Shown here: positions 1 to 7,690 of the stretch, one piece after another | Layout: every line of letters starts with the position of its first letter | Position numbering within the stretch: position 1 is the first letter of the stretch | Source: Gemmataceae bacterium | Lineage (GTDB): Bacteria > Planctomycetota > Planctomycetia > Gemmatales > Gemmataceae | Length of the DNA: 32,806 bases | Direction of reading: 5' to 3' | NCBI GenBank assembly: GCA_028288765.1 | Contig: JAQGHQ010000504.1 | Coordinates: 1-32,806 of the forward strand | Position numbers and translations under genes: made by a program | The notes under the pieces: generated by a model | Databases searched by the model: none | What the model was told of the DNA's origin: nothing | What the model saw: the letters and a program-made list of their open reading frames with translations, nothing else

Positions 1-1
1 C

Positions 2-2146
2 GCCGGCCCGGACTTCCACGACCCGGAGGTCCGCTGGTTCACCGTCCCCGTCCGCCCGGAGTACGCCGCGAACGGCCGCCGGTACCCGAGCGAGTCGGTC
101 GTGCCGGTCGCGGTCCCGTGCGTCGTCGGCACCCGGGCGAGCGGCCAGCCGACCGCCGACCTTCCGTTGCTCGGCGTCCGGTTCGACTACCCGGGGGCGG
201 CCCAGCTCAAGGACCTCGTCCACCGGTACGCCCTCCAGAAGCTCGAAGGGCTATCGCCGGCCGAGCTCGCCCGGGTCCTCCCGCCGGCCGCCACCGAGCT
301 CGCCGAGATCGCGATCCCGGTCCCGCGGGACCCGGCGGGCGGGCGGCCGGCCGCCCCGCCCCCGACCCTCGCCCGGGTGGCCGAGCCGGTCGGGGACCGG
401 GCCGTGCGGAAGGGGTACGCCCGGGCCTGGGGCCGCGAGGCCGAACTCGCCGCGCTCGTGCGGAAGCTCCACCACGAGAAGGCGAACGTCCTGCTCGTGG
501 GCGAGGGCGGGGTGGGCAAAACGACCCTGCTGGTCGACGCGGTCAAGGAGGCCGAACGGCTCCGGGCCGAGCAAGAGCGGGCCGGCGGGGAGCCGCCGGG
601 CGGGCGGCGGTTCTGGCTCACCTCGGCCGGCCGGCTGGTCGCCGGGATGAAGTACCTCGGCCAGTGGGAGGAGCGGGTCGAGGAGGTGATCGCCGAACTC
701 GGCGAGGTCGGCGGCGTGCTGTGCGCGGACCGGCTCCTGGACCTCGTCCGCCGGGGCGGGGTCGGCCCGGCCGACAGCATCGCCGCGTTCCTCGTGCCCT
801 ACCTCGCCCGGGGCGAGGTCCGGATGATCGCCGAGGCCACCCCGGCCGAGCTCGACGCCTGCCGCCGGCTCATGCCCGGCCTGCCCGACCTGTTCCAGAT
901 CGTGCCCGTGCGGCCGTTCGACCGGGCCACCGCCCTGGCCGTGATCGACAAGCAGCTGGCGGTGTCCGCCTCGGGCCCGGGGGTCGAAATCGGGCAGGGG
1001 GCGGGGGAGCGGATCGTCCGGCTGTTCCGGCGGTTCATGCCGTACGCCCCGTTCCCCGGCCCGGCCTCGGGGTTCGCGCGGGAGCTGGTCGAGGCCCACG
1101 CCCGCCAGGGCCGCAAGCCCGTCGCCCCGGCCGACGTGGTCGACCGGTTCCGCCGCCGGACCGGCCTCCCGGAGCTGTTCCTCCGCGACGACCTCACCCT
1201 GGCCCGCGCCGACGTGCTGGGCTGGTTCCGCGGGCGGGTGATCGACCAGCCCGAGGCGTGCGAGGCGGCGGCGAACGTGGTGATGACCGTGAAGGCCGGG
1301 CTGAACGACCCGAACCGGCCGCCCGCCGTGATGCTGTTCTGCGGCCCGACCGGGGTCGGCAAGACGCACACGGCCCAGGCCCTCGCGGGGTACTTCTTCG
1401 GCCAGGGAGAAGACGCGAAGAAGCCCGGCGAGCCGACCCGCCTCATCCGCCTCGACATGAGCGAGTACGGCGGGTTCGACGCGATCGACCGGCTGCTCGG
1501 CCCGCCGCAGGGCGAGCCGGGGGAGCTGGTCAGGCGGGTCCGCCGGCAGCCGTTCTCGGTCCTGCTCCTGGACGAGATCGAGAAGGCCGCGGGGGACGTG
1601 TTCGACGCCCTCATGGGGGTGTTCGACGAGGGCCGGCTGACCGACCAGTACGGCCGGGTGACGAACTTCCGCAGCGCGATCATCGTGATGACCTCGAACC
1701 TCGGGGCCGGGCAGCTGCGCGCGGTCGGGTTTGCCGGGGACCGGGCCGGGCCGCAGTACCAGGACGCGGCGATGCGGTTCTTCCGGCCCGAGTTCTTCAA
1801 CCGGATGGACGCGGTCGTGACCTTCCGGCCGCTGGAGCCCGGGTCGGTGCGGGCGATCACCCGGCGGGAGCTGGCCGCGATCGGGAGTCGGGAAGGGGTG
1901 GTCCGTCAGGGCCTCACGGTCCGGTGGTCGGACGCGCTGGTGGACCGGTTGGCCGCGGTGGGGTTCGACGCCCGGTACGGGGCCCGGCCGCTCCAGCGGG
2001 CGATCGAACGGGAAGTCGTCGCCCCGCTCGCGAAGTGGCTGCTCGAAAACCCACGGTGCGAGGGGAAGGTGGTCACGGCGGACTGGACCGACGGGAAGTG
2101 TGTGTTCGCGGCGGAGTCAGTTCGCTCCGCGGGCGGGCAGTTCTGA
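2..2146 (+). CDS. ClpA/ClpB-like double AAA+ ATPase, 5' end outside window
   Basis: Hsp100-type unfoldase that would thread protein substrates through a ring using ATP. Counting from the GTG at 101, D1 has Walker A GEGGVGKTT (about 135-142) and a ClpB-like pore segment AGMKYLGQWEERV (181-193). D2 has Walker A GPTGVGKTH, Walker B LLLDEIEKA, a sensor MTSNLGA, arginine finger FFNRMD and sensor-2 YGARPLQRAIE. The frame is open from base 2 with protein-like sequence, so the true start lies off the left edge and the GTG at 101 is probably internal. Odd: the D1 Walker B reads VLCADRL, with Arg in place of the catalytic Glu, so D1 may bind but not hydrolyse ATP. The N-terminal part is not the usual Clp_N repeat. 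I see no ClpP-binding IGF/L loop. No partner gene is visible downstream. The family assignment is firm; the role is unknown. Confidence 0.9.
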   Translation, partial: AGPDFHDPEVRWFTVPVRPEYAANGRRYPSESVVPVAVPCVVGTRASGQPTADLPLLGVRFDYPGAAQLKDLVHRYALQKLEGLSPAELARVLPPAATELAEIAIPVPRDPAGGRPAAPPPTLARVAEPVGDRAVRKGYARAWGREAELAALVRKLHHEKANVLLVGEGGVGKTTLLVDAVKEAERLRAEQERAGGEPPGGRRFWLTSAGRLVAGMKYLGQWEERVEEVIAELGEVGGVLCADRLLDLVRRGGVGPADSIAAFLVPYLARGEVRMIAEATPAELDACRRLMPGLPDLFQIVPVRPFDRATALAVIDKQLAVSASGPGVEIGQGAGERIVRLFRRFMPYAPFPGPASGFARELVEAHARQGRKPVAPADVVDRFRRRTGLPELFLRDDLTLARADVLGWFRGRVIDQPEACEAAANVVMTVKAGLNDPNRPPAVMLFCGPTGVGKTHTAQALAGYFFGQGEDAKKPGEPTRLIRLDMSEYGGFDAIDRLLGPPQGEPGELVRRVRRQPFSVLLLDEIEKAAGDVFDALMGVFDEGRLTDQYGRVTNFRSAIIVMTSNLGAGQLRAVGFAGDRAGPQYQDAAMRFFRPEFFNRMDAVVTFRPLEPGSVRAITRRELAAIGSREGVVRQGLTVRWSDALVDRLAAVGFDARYGARPLQRAIEREVVAPLAKWLLENPRCEGKVVTADWTDGKCVFAAESVRSAGGQF

Positions 2147-2281
2147 TACGGCTTTGTCAGTTTTTGACGACTTGGCAATTTTCGCCGGCTTTTGACTAGG
2201 TTTGAACTTTGGGACGGGAGTTCACGAGTCAGAGGGCGGACGGGGCGGGTCCTGTGCGGCGGCGAGTTCGGCCCAACCGCC

Positions 2282-2479
2282 TTACCCCACTACATGCCGG
2301 AACGGGTCAATGGGGATTAACCCCAATTTTTCTAGCTGGCATTCGACCTCGTACCGAAACCCGCCCGGCACCCACCACGGCGCTCGCGTGTCTGGACTCG
2401 ACGCCCACGTCACGATCGCGAGAGCAGCGACGGCCCCAATAACCGGGAGGGTCAGTTGCAGGCAGACTCGCCGCCTCAT
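2282..2479 (-). CDS. small membrane-anchored or exported protein
   Basis: A 65-residue protein of unknown function. Residues 1-4 are MRRR, followed by a hydrophobic stretch (about 8-26, LTLPVIGAVAALAIVTW) that would act as an uncleaved anchor or signal peptide; the rest is a short polar domain rich in Pro and Trp. The start is supported by a strong ribosome site, GGAGG, six bases before ATG. It is the upstream neighbour, on the opposite strand, of the ATPase stop, with about 135 bases between. Length and style match the small one-helix proteins elsewhere in this window. No function can be named. Confidence 0.6.
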   Translation of the reverse strand: MRRRVCLQLTLPVIGAVAALAIVTWASSPDTRAPWWVPGGFRYEVECQLEKLGLIPIDPFRHVVG

Positions 2480-2531
2480 TTTTTACCTCCGGGGCCGATC
2501 ATCTAATTCGATCGCGCCGGCGGGTAGTGTC

Positions 2532-2681
2532 TCAGTTTGGCGGCGGGTTTCTTTTTCGGAACCTAATCGCGAGGATCATCACCATCAGGAGTGGCCCGAA
2601 CAAACAGAGAAACGGACACGCGTAGAATGCGAGTTGGTTCACCAGACTGAGGTCGCGCATTCCGGCGAAAAGCGGACTCAT
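2532..2681 (-). CDS. 49-residue single-helix membrane protein
   Basis: Short reading frame with one clear membrane segment (about residues 17-39, LAFYACPFLCLFGPLLMVM) followed by a basic tail RFRKRNPPPN, which predicts a cytoplasmic C-terminus. Its ATG overlaps the TGA of the IS1-like transposase remnant as ATGA, so the gene may have been joined to the insertion sequence by the event that truncated its surroundings. No good ribosome site precedes the ATG; an internal ATG at residue 8 is an alternative start. It sits just upstream of the other small membrane protein on the same strand (53 bases apart). Function unknown. Confidence 0.45.
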   Translation of the reverse strand: MSPLFAGMRDLSLVNQLAFYACPFLCLFGPLLMVMILAIRFRKRNPPPN

Positions 2682-3358
2682 TGGCGATCACTTGCTGCGC
2701 GGTCGATCAGCTCGACCAGTTCTTCGTAGCTCCAACCGTGATCCGTCACCCCGGCCTTCAGTGCCGGCGGCATCCGGATCGTCTGGTGCCGGGTGATGAA
2801 GTTGTACGCGAAGAAGTGCAGCGCGATGGAGTGTTCCAGGTTTTCGAGCTTTTTGCTGAACGCATTCGTCAGCCGGGTGAACCGCCGGTTCCGCCTCCGG
2901 ATCGTCAGGTTCTGCCGCTCGATGTAGCTGGTGGACACGCTGGCCGGGTTCGGCTCGCCGCTCACCACCTGCTTCTGACACCCGACGCAATCCGGCGGGC
3001 TGTACCGCGATTCATCTTGCATTGCATTCCCGTATACCTTGTGCAGAATGGCGTAGTCCACTTCCCCGCCGAACCCGGCTTCCATCGCTTCCACGTATGC
3101 TTTCAGACCGTCCGTCGTGATTTGCACCCGGCCCGCAAGCCGCTCGGCAAGGTCGCAGACGAACGCCCGCGCGTGCTCCCCGTCCCGGAGCCCGACCAGC
3201 CAAGACGGGATCAGCTTCGTGGCCGTGTCGATGGCTCCCCACGTCCAGACGCTTCCCATACCGGGCTGAGGGTTGGTCACTTCCGGGACGTTCTTCTCCT
3301 TCGCGTAGACGAAGCCCCAGATTTCATCGAGCTGGAGCTTCTTGCACGACAGGTTCCG
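2678..3358 (-). pseudogene. IS1-like family DDE transposase, 5'-truncated
   Basis: C-terminal two thirds of an IS1-type transposase. Readable motifs are CKKLQLDEIWGFV (first catalytic Asp), GAIDTATKL, TTDGLKAYVEAM (second Asp) and SYIERQNLTIRRRNRRF (catalytic Glu), then HFFAYNFITRHQTIR. The frame runs without a start of its own back to about 3358, where it meets an unrelated SWIM-finger transposase fragment on the other strand. The N-terminal zinc-binding/helix-turn-helix part is therefore missing. A GTG at 3280 is the first possible internal start but would remove the first catalytic Asp. The stop overlaps the next small gene. I see no terminal inverted repeats, so the copy is taken as dead. 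Confidence 0.85.
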
Positions 3359-3700
3359 GAGGCTGCCCTCGCAGACCGGGAGCGGGTTCTACACGGTCAT
3401 CGTGCAAGGTGACGAAACGGTCTGCGAGTGCCCGGACTTCGAGCTCCGCAGCAAGCCGTGCAAACACATCCTCGGAGTTCGGCTGTACGTCAAGCGGCAG
3501 GAAGACGGGGAAGAGCAGGAAACGAGCCGGGAACCGGTCCCGAAGCTACCCCGAAAGACCTACCCGCAGGACTGGCCGAACTACAACGCGGCGCAGGTGA
3601 ACGAACAGGGGCACTTTCAGGACTTGCTTGCCGACCTGTGCGGCACCATGGAAGAACCGGCCCGGGCGGGACCCGCCGGCGCGGGCCTGTCGGGCCCGAA
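3359..3700 (+). pseudogene. SWIM zinc-finger transposase, N-terminal fragment
   Basis: Reads VPSQ-like LPSQTGSGFYTV, then CECPDFELRSKPCKHILGV, which is a SWIM CxCx(n)CxH zinc finger. Planctomycete DDE transposases with this N-terminus are familiar to me. After about residue 110 (near LLADLCGT) the similarity fades into GC-rich sequence. The very N-terminus is lost at the junction with the IS1-like remnant near 3358. The C-terminal catalytic part reappears at about 4320-4806, so this transposase has been split by a segment of roughly 0.6 kb. Confidence 0.7.
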
Positions 3701-3837
3701 TGTCACTCATAGGGTCGGGTACGGGGTCCGATGCCGAGAAGGGTGAGCAGCATGGCGGTGTGCGGGGCCATGCCCGACCGGGGCCAGCGGGACATCACCC
3801 CGTAGAAGCTCGGAACGCCACATGCGTACCGGAGCCG

Positions 3838-3875
3838 GTACCCCCCGCCGTTCGGATGGGGGGTGGTTCCGGCCC
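3838..3875 (-). terminator. possible stem-loop downstream of the 33-residue gene
   Basis: Inverted repeat ACCCCCC / GGGGGGT separated by an 11-base loop, lying 18 bases past the stop of the small lysine-rich gene. There is no T-run. It is consistent with a terminator or stability stem, but GC-rich DNA forms such stems easily. Confidence 0.35.
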
Positions 3876-3892
3876 CGTCACCCGGGCGGCCG

Positions 3893-3994
3893 TCACTTCT
3901 TCTTCGGCGGAGGGACGGACTTTACGGGGGCCGGCTTCGCGTCCTTCTTGGGCTTCTTCTTTTCCTTGCCTTGAGAGTTGTTGCCCTTTCCCAT
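3893..3994 (-). CDS. 33-residue lysine-rich small protein
   Basis: Encodes a peptide beginning MGKGNNSQGKEKKKPKKDAK and ending PPPKKK, with 12 lysines in 33 residues. From memory, very similar tiny proteins (MGKGNNSQ... followed by Lys-rich tracts) occur in many Proteobacteria as uncharacterised genes, so conservation suggests it is real despite its size. A ribosome site GAGG lies eight bases before ATG. It could bind nucleic acid or ribosomes through its charge, but that is inference. It lies between the two halves of the SWIM transposase and just downstream, on the same strand, of the tRNA-like element, and may have arrived with it. Confidence 0.65.
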   Translation of the reverse strand: MGKGNNSQGKEKKKPKKDAKPAPVKSVPPPKKK

Positions 3995-4037
3995 GATGCG
4001 TACCTCGATCGTTTTGGAACACCGGTCGCGCGACAGC

Positions 4038-4108
4038 GCGGGGGGTGGGATTCGCACCCACGGCTTCAGGGGATTAGCCTGACGAGTTGTCTGCTACTCC
4101 ACCCCCGC
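4038..4108 (-). tRNA. tRNA-like cloverleaf, apparent anticodon AAU
   Basis: On the minus strand the 71 bases fold into a full cloverleaf with no mismatches: acceptor GCGGGGG/CCCCCGC, D stem GAGT/ACTC, anticodon stem TCAGG/CCTGA, T stem GTGGG/CCCAC. T8, A14 and a G15-C48 pair are where expected. Odd points: the anticodon loop CTAATCC gives AAU (a codon-AUU reader, almost unknown in bacteria) with a pyrimidine at 37. The T loop is TGCGAAT instead of TTCRAAT, the D loop lacks the GG pair, and no CCA is encoded. It may be a diverged or decayed tRNA, a tRNA mimic or an integration-site relic. The folding is what I see; function as tRNA is doubtful. Confidence 0.5.
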
Positions 4109-4318
4109 ATGTGGAGTCTACGGCCGTCGGGGTGACCGTGCAACTGCCCGCACCGCCAGTTCCGCCGTACCGGGCAGGAGTTCCAGCCGAGATGGCGGGC
4201 GATTTCCGTCTGCCCGCGGGTGCCCCGATCGTTGTTCAGTGAGGTGCAAGGGCGGTGGAGTTCGGTGGACGTCATGTTGCCCCGGCATGACGACCTGATC
4301 CCGGTAAAGTGACGCCAC

Positions 4319-4806
4319 CAGATCGTCAGCTGCCTCGTATTCCCCGTACTTCAAACGGCTTGTCGAGACGACAGCGAAGAACTTCACCGTAACCGACGTG
4401 CCGGCCGACAAGGCTTACTTGAGCCGGGAAAACCTGGAACTTGTGGAACGGCTCGGCGGGACCGCATTCGTCCCGTTCAAGCCGAACAGCATTCCCCAGC
4501 GAGCCCGGGAGCGTCTGGGAACGCATGTTCCTTTATTTCAATTTCCGGCGGGACGAGCTCCTGAAGAGCTACCACCAGCGGTCGAACATCGAGAGTACCT
4601 TCGCCATGCTCAAGGCGAAGTTCCTGGATAGTGTCCGGAGCAAATCCGACGTAGCGATGAAGAATGAGGTTTTGTGCAAGTTCTTGTGCCACAACATAGT
4701 TGTGGTTCACCAGTCGATGATCGAGCTGGGGATTGAGGGAACGTTCTGGGGAGAGGGGGAGAAGGTGGAAGGGGAGCGAGCGGTCATTCGGTTCCCGGGT
4801 GCGTGA
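4319..4806 (+). pseudogene. SWIM/DDE transposase, C-terminal fragment with frameshift
   Basis: First part reads YFKRLVET...VPADKAYLSRENLELVERLG with a catalytic Asp in PADKAY, followed by FVPFKPNS. A frameshift near 4495-4510 then moves to another frame reading WERMFLYFNFRRDELLKSY, HQRSNIESTFAMLKAKF (catalytic Glu), MKNEVLCKFLCHNIVVV and a stop at 4806. It is the missing catalytic end of the SWIM fragment at 3359-3700. With both an insertion or deletion in the middle and a frameshift, the gene is inactive. Confidence 0.8.
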
Positions 4807-4829
4807 GTTATGATCGTTGCCCTTACACC

Positions 4830-5360
4830 CTAATCAGACGGTTGATCGGCTGAGGGGGGAAGTGGAGCGAGAGGACCGGCGACCATGTCAATTAGCTTCT
4901 GAAGTAGCCAGACGCAACGGTAGGTTCTCGTTGTTGCCAATAACACGCCAAACAATAGAATGCACCAGAGCCAACTGTGAGAAGATGAATCCCTATCGAA
5001 TATCAATGCCATAACGCTAAAAAAAACGGCAAATGCAAGTGAATAAATTGCGGAATGAAATGTGTTCCACAACTGTGGATATAGTGATTGTCTACGTAAG
5101 GCCTCCATTTGCTCGCGGCCTGTCCAAGTAGTTATGATAGACATAGTCGTTATAATAAAGCCCAGAAGCGATCCCGATATTGATACTAAAGCCGTATAGA
5201 CGTTATTCCTATTACCATTAAATAGGCTATCTACTTCGTCTTTGCCACCAAAGAATATGACCCAGATGGCAAATACGCAGCTAACGACGGCTACGCATGC
5301 AAGATCAAAGATAAGAAAATGGGCACCCCACTTATCTGATATATATTTGATGGGCCTCAT
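4830..5360 (-). CDS. four-helix membrane protein of an AT-rich two-gene operon
   Basis: A 176-residue protein with four predicted membrane segments at about 15-38, 56-78, 101-121 and 129-147, a cytoplasmic-looking loop TGREQMEALRRQSLYPQ between the second and third, and a Pro-rich C-terminus. Its ATG overlaps the stop of the upstream 308-residue gene as ATGA, implying translational coupling. Base composition is clearly lower in GC than the flanks, which indicates recent acquisition. I recognise no named family. Membrane proteins paired with a soluble partner in an operon of this size are common in phage-defence systems (for example the Kiwa pair), but I see no sequence match that would assign it to one. 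Confidence 0.8.
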   Translation of the reverse strand: MRPIKYISDKWGAHFLIFDLACVAVVSCVFAIWVIFFGGKDEVDSLFNGNRNNVYTALVSISGSLLGFIITTMSIITTWTGREQMEALRRQSLYPQLWNTFHSAIYSLAFAVFFSVMALIFDRDSSSHSWLWCILLFGVLLATTRTYRCVWLLQKLIDMVAGPLAPLPPSADQPSD

Positions 5361-6283
5361 CTATTCCTCTCCAGTGACGCCAGGAGTTGTGCTTCGAGTT
5401 GGACGTACCCCTTCTCGACTAGAGCATAAACATCGGTGCATTTCAGAAGACGAGTTCTAGGGTTCTCCGGGGTAAGCCCCTCGCTGATCACCAACTTATC
5501 CGCAAGAAGATCAAGCGGCACTTGCTTTCCAGTGTTTTCATCAATTCCCTTGACATCCATTTTTTCAATCAACGTTCTATTATCACCTAGTCCTATAAAT
5601 TTCTTCAGCATGTCCTTGGCACCACTAAAGAGATAGGATTTGCCTCGCGGTTCCCCCCGCAAAACAATCTCAACAGTATAGGATTCCGTTTGCTTTGATA
5701 TTTGGTCGATCTGTTTCGCAAGGCTTGTATTTGAGGTTTTTCCGACGTCTCGATGAGCTCTAATTCTTAGCAATGTAAGGTCTCCCAATTCATCCAGTCG
5801 AGACAAGGCGTCGTCTCGGAGAAGCATCCGGAACTGAGGCGGTTGCGCACCGATCATCACAGCAAGACTAGGCCGTTTGGCTAAATGAAGCATTAGAGAC
5901 TCAAACCGAGGCCCATATATATTCATCTCGCAACCTACAACCCCGGTTCTGAAGAAGACGAAACGGGTACGATCTAGCACCCCCTCATCTTCGTCCGCGT
6001 CGATTGGCCTCTCTTCGCCCTCAAGGTTCATGAGCGCCGGAAGATTCCGGTAACGGACGTGGCCTAAGCTGACTCGAATAGGCCAAGTTGGATGATCGAC
6101 TCGACAAACAAGTCGTCGGTCATCGCCAGCAACAACTTGCTCCAACTGGTCACTAGGAGGCCATGAAAGTGCTGCGGCAAATAACCGAGGCAAGTCAATA
6201 TGATGACCGGTTTGACGGGCGTAATAGTAAACCTTTCTTGGAACAAGGCGTACTACTGCCGTCGCTGGGCGCCTTCGGGCCAT
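5357..6283 (-). CDS. 308-residue soluble protein, first gene of the AT-rich operon
   Basis: Unknown function. The ATG at 6283 is chosen because GGGAGG stands seven bases upstream; an upstream in-frame ATG at 6373 lacks such a site. The N-terminus ARRRPATAVVRLVPRKVYYYARQTG is basic. The middle carries RTRFVFFRTGVVGCEMNIYGPRFE, and the C-terminal third contains a charged helical region (LAKQIDQISKQTES) and EIVLRGEPRGKSYLFSGAKDML. No signal peptide or membrane segment is visible, so it is probably cytoplasmic. It is coupled by ATGA overlap to the membrane protein gene. Codon use is much less GC-biased than in the neighbours. The pairing, the AT-rich island and the adjoining transposase remnants suggest an acquired defence or stress module; this is inference. 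Confidence 0.8.
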   Translation of the reverse strand: MARRRPATAVVRLVPRKVYYYARQTGHHIDLPRLFAAALSWPPSDQLEQVVAGDDRRLVCRVDHPTWPIRVSLGHVRYRNLPALMNLEGEERPIDADEDEGVLDRTRFVFFRTGVVGCEMNIYGPRFESLMLHLAKRPSLAVMIGAQPPQFRMLLRDDALSRLDELGDLTLLRIRAHRDVGKTSNTSLAKQIDQISKQTESYTVEIVLRGEPRGKSYLFSGAKDMLKKFIGLGDNRTLIEKMDVKGIDENTGKQVPLDLLADKLVISEGLTPENPRTRLLKCTDVYALVEKGYVQLEAQLLASLERNR

Positions 6284-6528
6284 CGTGAGACCTCCCACAA
6301 ACAAATACTGGCTAGGTTGCTTTACCCGCTTAAGTATCCGATTGTGCGCGGTTCCACAATGGGCTATAGCCAAAAAAATTCCTTTCCGGCGATTTGAACT
6401 CCCTCTTTCGCGGCCCAGATAGATTAAGTCATACCAGCTGTCGCCGTGTCAAAGGGAGGTCGGTTGCGGAACTGCACCCGAGCAATCTGTTAGCCTAACC
6501 TAATATTATGCCTTAGCACGTGCTCGTC

Positions 6529-6566
6529 TGGCAGGATTTGAGGCGTTTTCGGGCTAAATCCTGCCA
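6529..6566. repeat. hairpin of the GGCAGGATTT repeat family
   Basis: TGGCAGGATTT (6529-6539) and its exact complement AAATCCTGCCA (6556-6566) form an 11-bp stem with a 16-base loop. The right arm, extended as GGGCTAAATCCTGCCAAAGCC, recurs at about 7730-7747. It marks the left side of a roughly 1.2-kb segment whose right side carries more copies. Confidence 0.7.
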
Positions 6567-6873
6567 AAGCCCAGCTTGAGAGGAAACTACGTCCGATAAA
6601 TACGTTCGCTGCCAAAGCCTCCCAGGGTCGCGACAGAATGCCGCTAGCGGCGGGGCGGGGTTTCTTTTCAGCTTCACTCATCCAGCTTGGAGCTGGGGCA
6701 GGCCTGTGCTCGGGTCGGACGGCCCCGTGACGGGACGGCTTTCTCTTCTCTCGTTCCCAGTCTGAACGGGAATCTTGCCTGCCCACCGGGCACCCGTCGA
6801 CCGCCGCCGTCCCCTCGGTCGCCCGGCACAGCTGCAAGACCTTCTCCTCCTCGTCGGCCGTCGGGCCGGGCGA
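6567..6873. other. gap with no convincing gene
   Basis: About 300 bases between the hairpin repeat and the next gene. Short frames exist on both strands but none has a ribosome site or protein-like composition. Nothing else seen. Confidence 0.5.
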
Positions 6874-7164
6874 TCAGGCCGTCCCCGGGGGTTCGTTTTT
6901 CCTCAAGTCGGGGGGCCGTGAGAGCGGTTTGACGTTAAGGCGCTGCCGGACCGCCCGCGCGACCGCCGACTCCACCCCACTCGCCACCCGATCGATCAGC
7001 CGCACGAGGCCGTAGCAGGCGGCGAACGTCCCGGCCAAGAGCGGCCACCCGTCACAAGCGTACGGGTCGCCAAAAGGCCAGAACCACGGCACCCCCGGAA
7101 GGGCTATGAAGCACCCGCCTGCGGCCAGCCCCACGTCGAACATTACGCTTCGCGACCTTCGCAT
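6874..7164 (-). CDS. small membrane protein, function unknown
   Basis: A 96-residue protein starting MRRSRSVMFDVGLAAGG; the start at 7164 is supported by GGAGG eight bases upstream. Hydrophobic stretches at about 8-24 and 37-53 (GWPLLAGTFAACYGLVRLI) suggest one or two membrane helices, followed by a basic C-terminal tail (VRQRLNVKPLSRPPDLRKNE). It is a lone gene in the repeat zone. A diverged 55-base sequence just upstream (7185-7239) is shared with the region upstream of the gene at 7800-8186, so the two may be co-regulated. Confidence 0.55.
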   Translation of the reverse strand: MRRSRSVMFDVGLAAGGCFIALPGVPWFWPFGDPYACDGWPLLAGTFAACYGLVRLIDRVASGVESAVARAVRQRLNVKPLSRPPDLRKNEPPGTA

Positions 7165-7184
7165 CCGTGCGCCCTCCGGTGGCC

Positions 7185-7239
7185 ATCCCAAGCCGACTCC
7201 CCGCTCCCTGGGTCGCTCGACAGCTTAACCGGCCGACAC
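7185..7239 (-). repeat. upstream repeat, copy A (pair with 8290-8345)
   Basis: Core GGTCGCTCGACAGCTTAACC then GGCCGACAC at 7211-7239 matches GGTTCGCTCGGCAGTCTAAC then CGACCGGCAC at 8316-8345. The bases before it (ATCC..C.CCCCGC) align as well. Both copies lie upstream of small minus-strand membrane-protein genes, so a shared promoter or operator is possible. Confidence 0.45.
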
Positions 7240-7273
7240 ACCCATCCCTTCGGGCCGCCACCTCCAGCACTCC

Positions 7274-7325
7274 GCGTTCGCTGTCCCTTCGGGACGCCTT
7301 CGTTCGCTGTCCCTTCGGGACGCCT
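7274..7325. repeat. 26-base tandem duplication
   Basis: CGTTCGCTGTCCCTTCGGGA plus CGCCTT occurs twice head-to-tail. Each unit contains the small hairpin TCCCTTCGGGA. It is intergenic with no evident gene. Confidence 0.75.
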
Positions 7326-7383
7326 TGGGCTGCTTCCGGCGGCTGACGCGGAAAAAGGGAGGATGCTCGGCCGAGAAGTGAGA

Positions 7384-7467
7384 TTATTTGGAGACGTTAC
7401 CGTTACCACACCCTCCGGCGACGACGGTAGCCATCAGGCCGATGAAAAGCCCGGCTTTGAGCCCCAT
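7384..7467 (-). CDS. 27-residue lipoprotein-like peptide
   Basis: Encodes MGLKAGLFIGLMATVVAGGC followed by GNGNVSK. It has a short basic start, a hydrophobic core and a VAGGC lipobox at residues 16-20, so the cysteine would be lipidated and leave an eight-residue mature peptide. Entericidin-like tiny lipoproteins have this form. The region before ATG is G-rich (GGGGGGGTGAAGG), and the precise ribosome site is unclear. It is hidden in the same strand and interval as an out-of-frame longer reading frame. Small but with a complete lipoprotein signature. Confidence 0.5.
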   Translation of the reverse strand: MGLKAGLFIGLMATVVAGGCGNGNVSK

Positions 7468-7690
7468 CCTTCACCCCCCCCGTCGAGAAGAGCGGGAAGA
7501 TACCGGCCAACTCAAGCAGGTCAATAGGGACATTCGTAGGGGCGATCCGGACTAAACACTCGGCCGCTTCGCGGCTGAACCGCTCCGGCACTCGGGTATT
7601 CTCGACCACTGCCGCACCTCGGGGCCGCATGTCCGCGGGTGTTGGGTGGTGGATTTGGTGCCGGGGAAGACGTGAATTTGCCCCCGACAT

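Noticed and set aside
4269..4291. CGTCATG/CATGACG 7-bp inverted repeat as a terminator or operator
   Set aside because: Short stem, no T-run, no gene ending nearby; likely chance.
4830..6283. Assignment of the AT-rich pair to the Kiwa defence system
   Set aside because: Gene order is reversed and I see no KwaA/KwaB motifs; only the general layout is similar.
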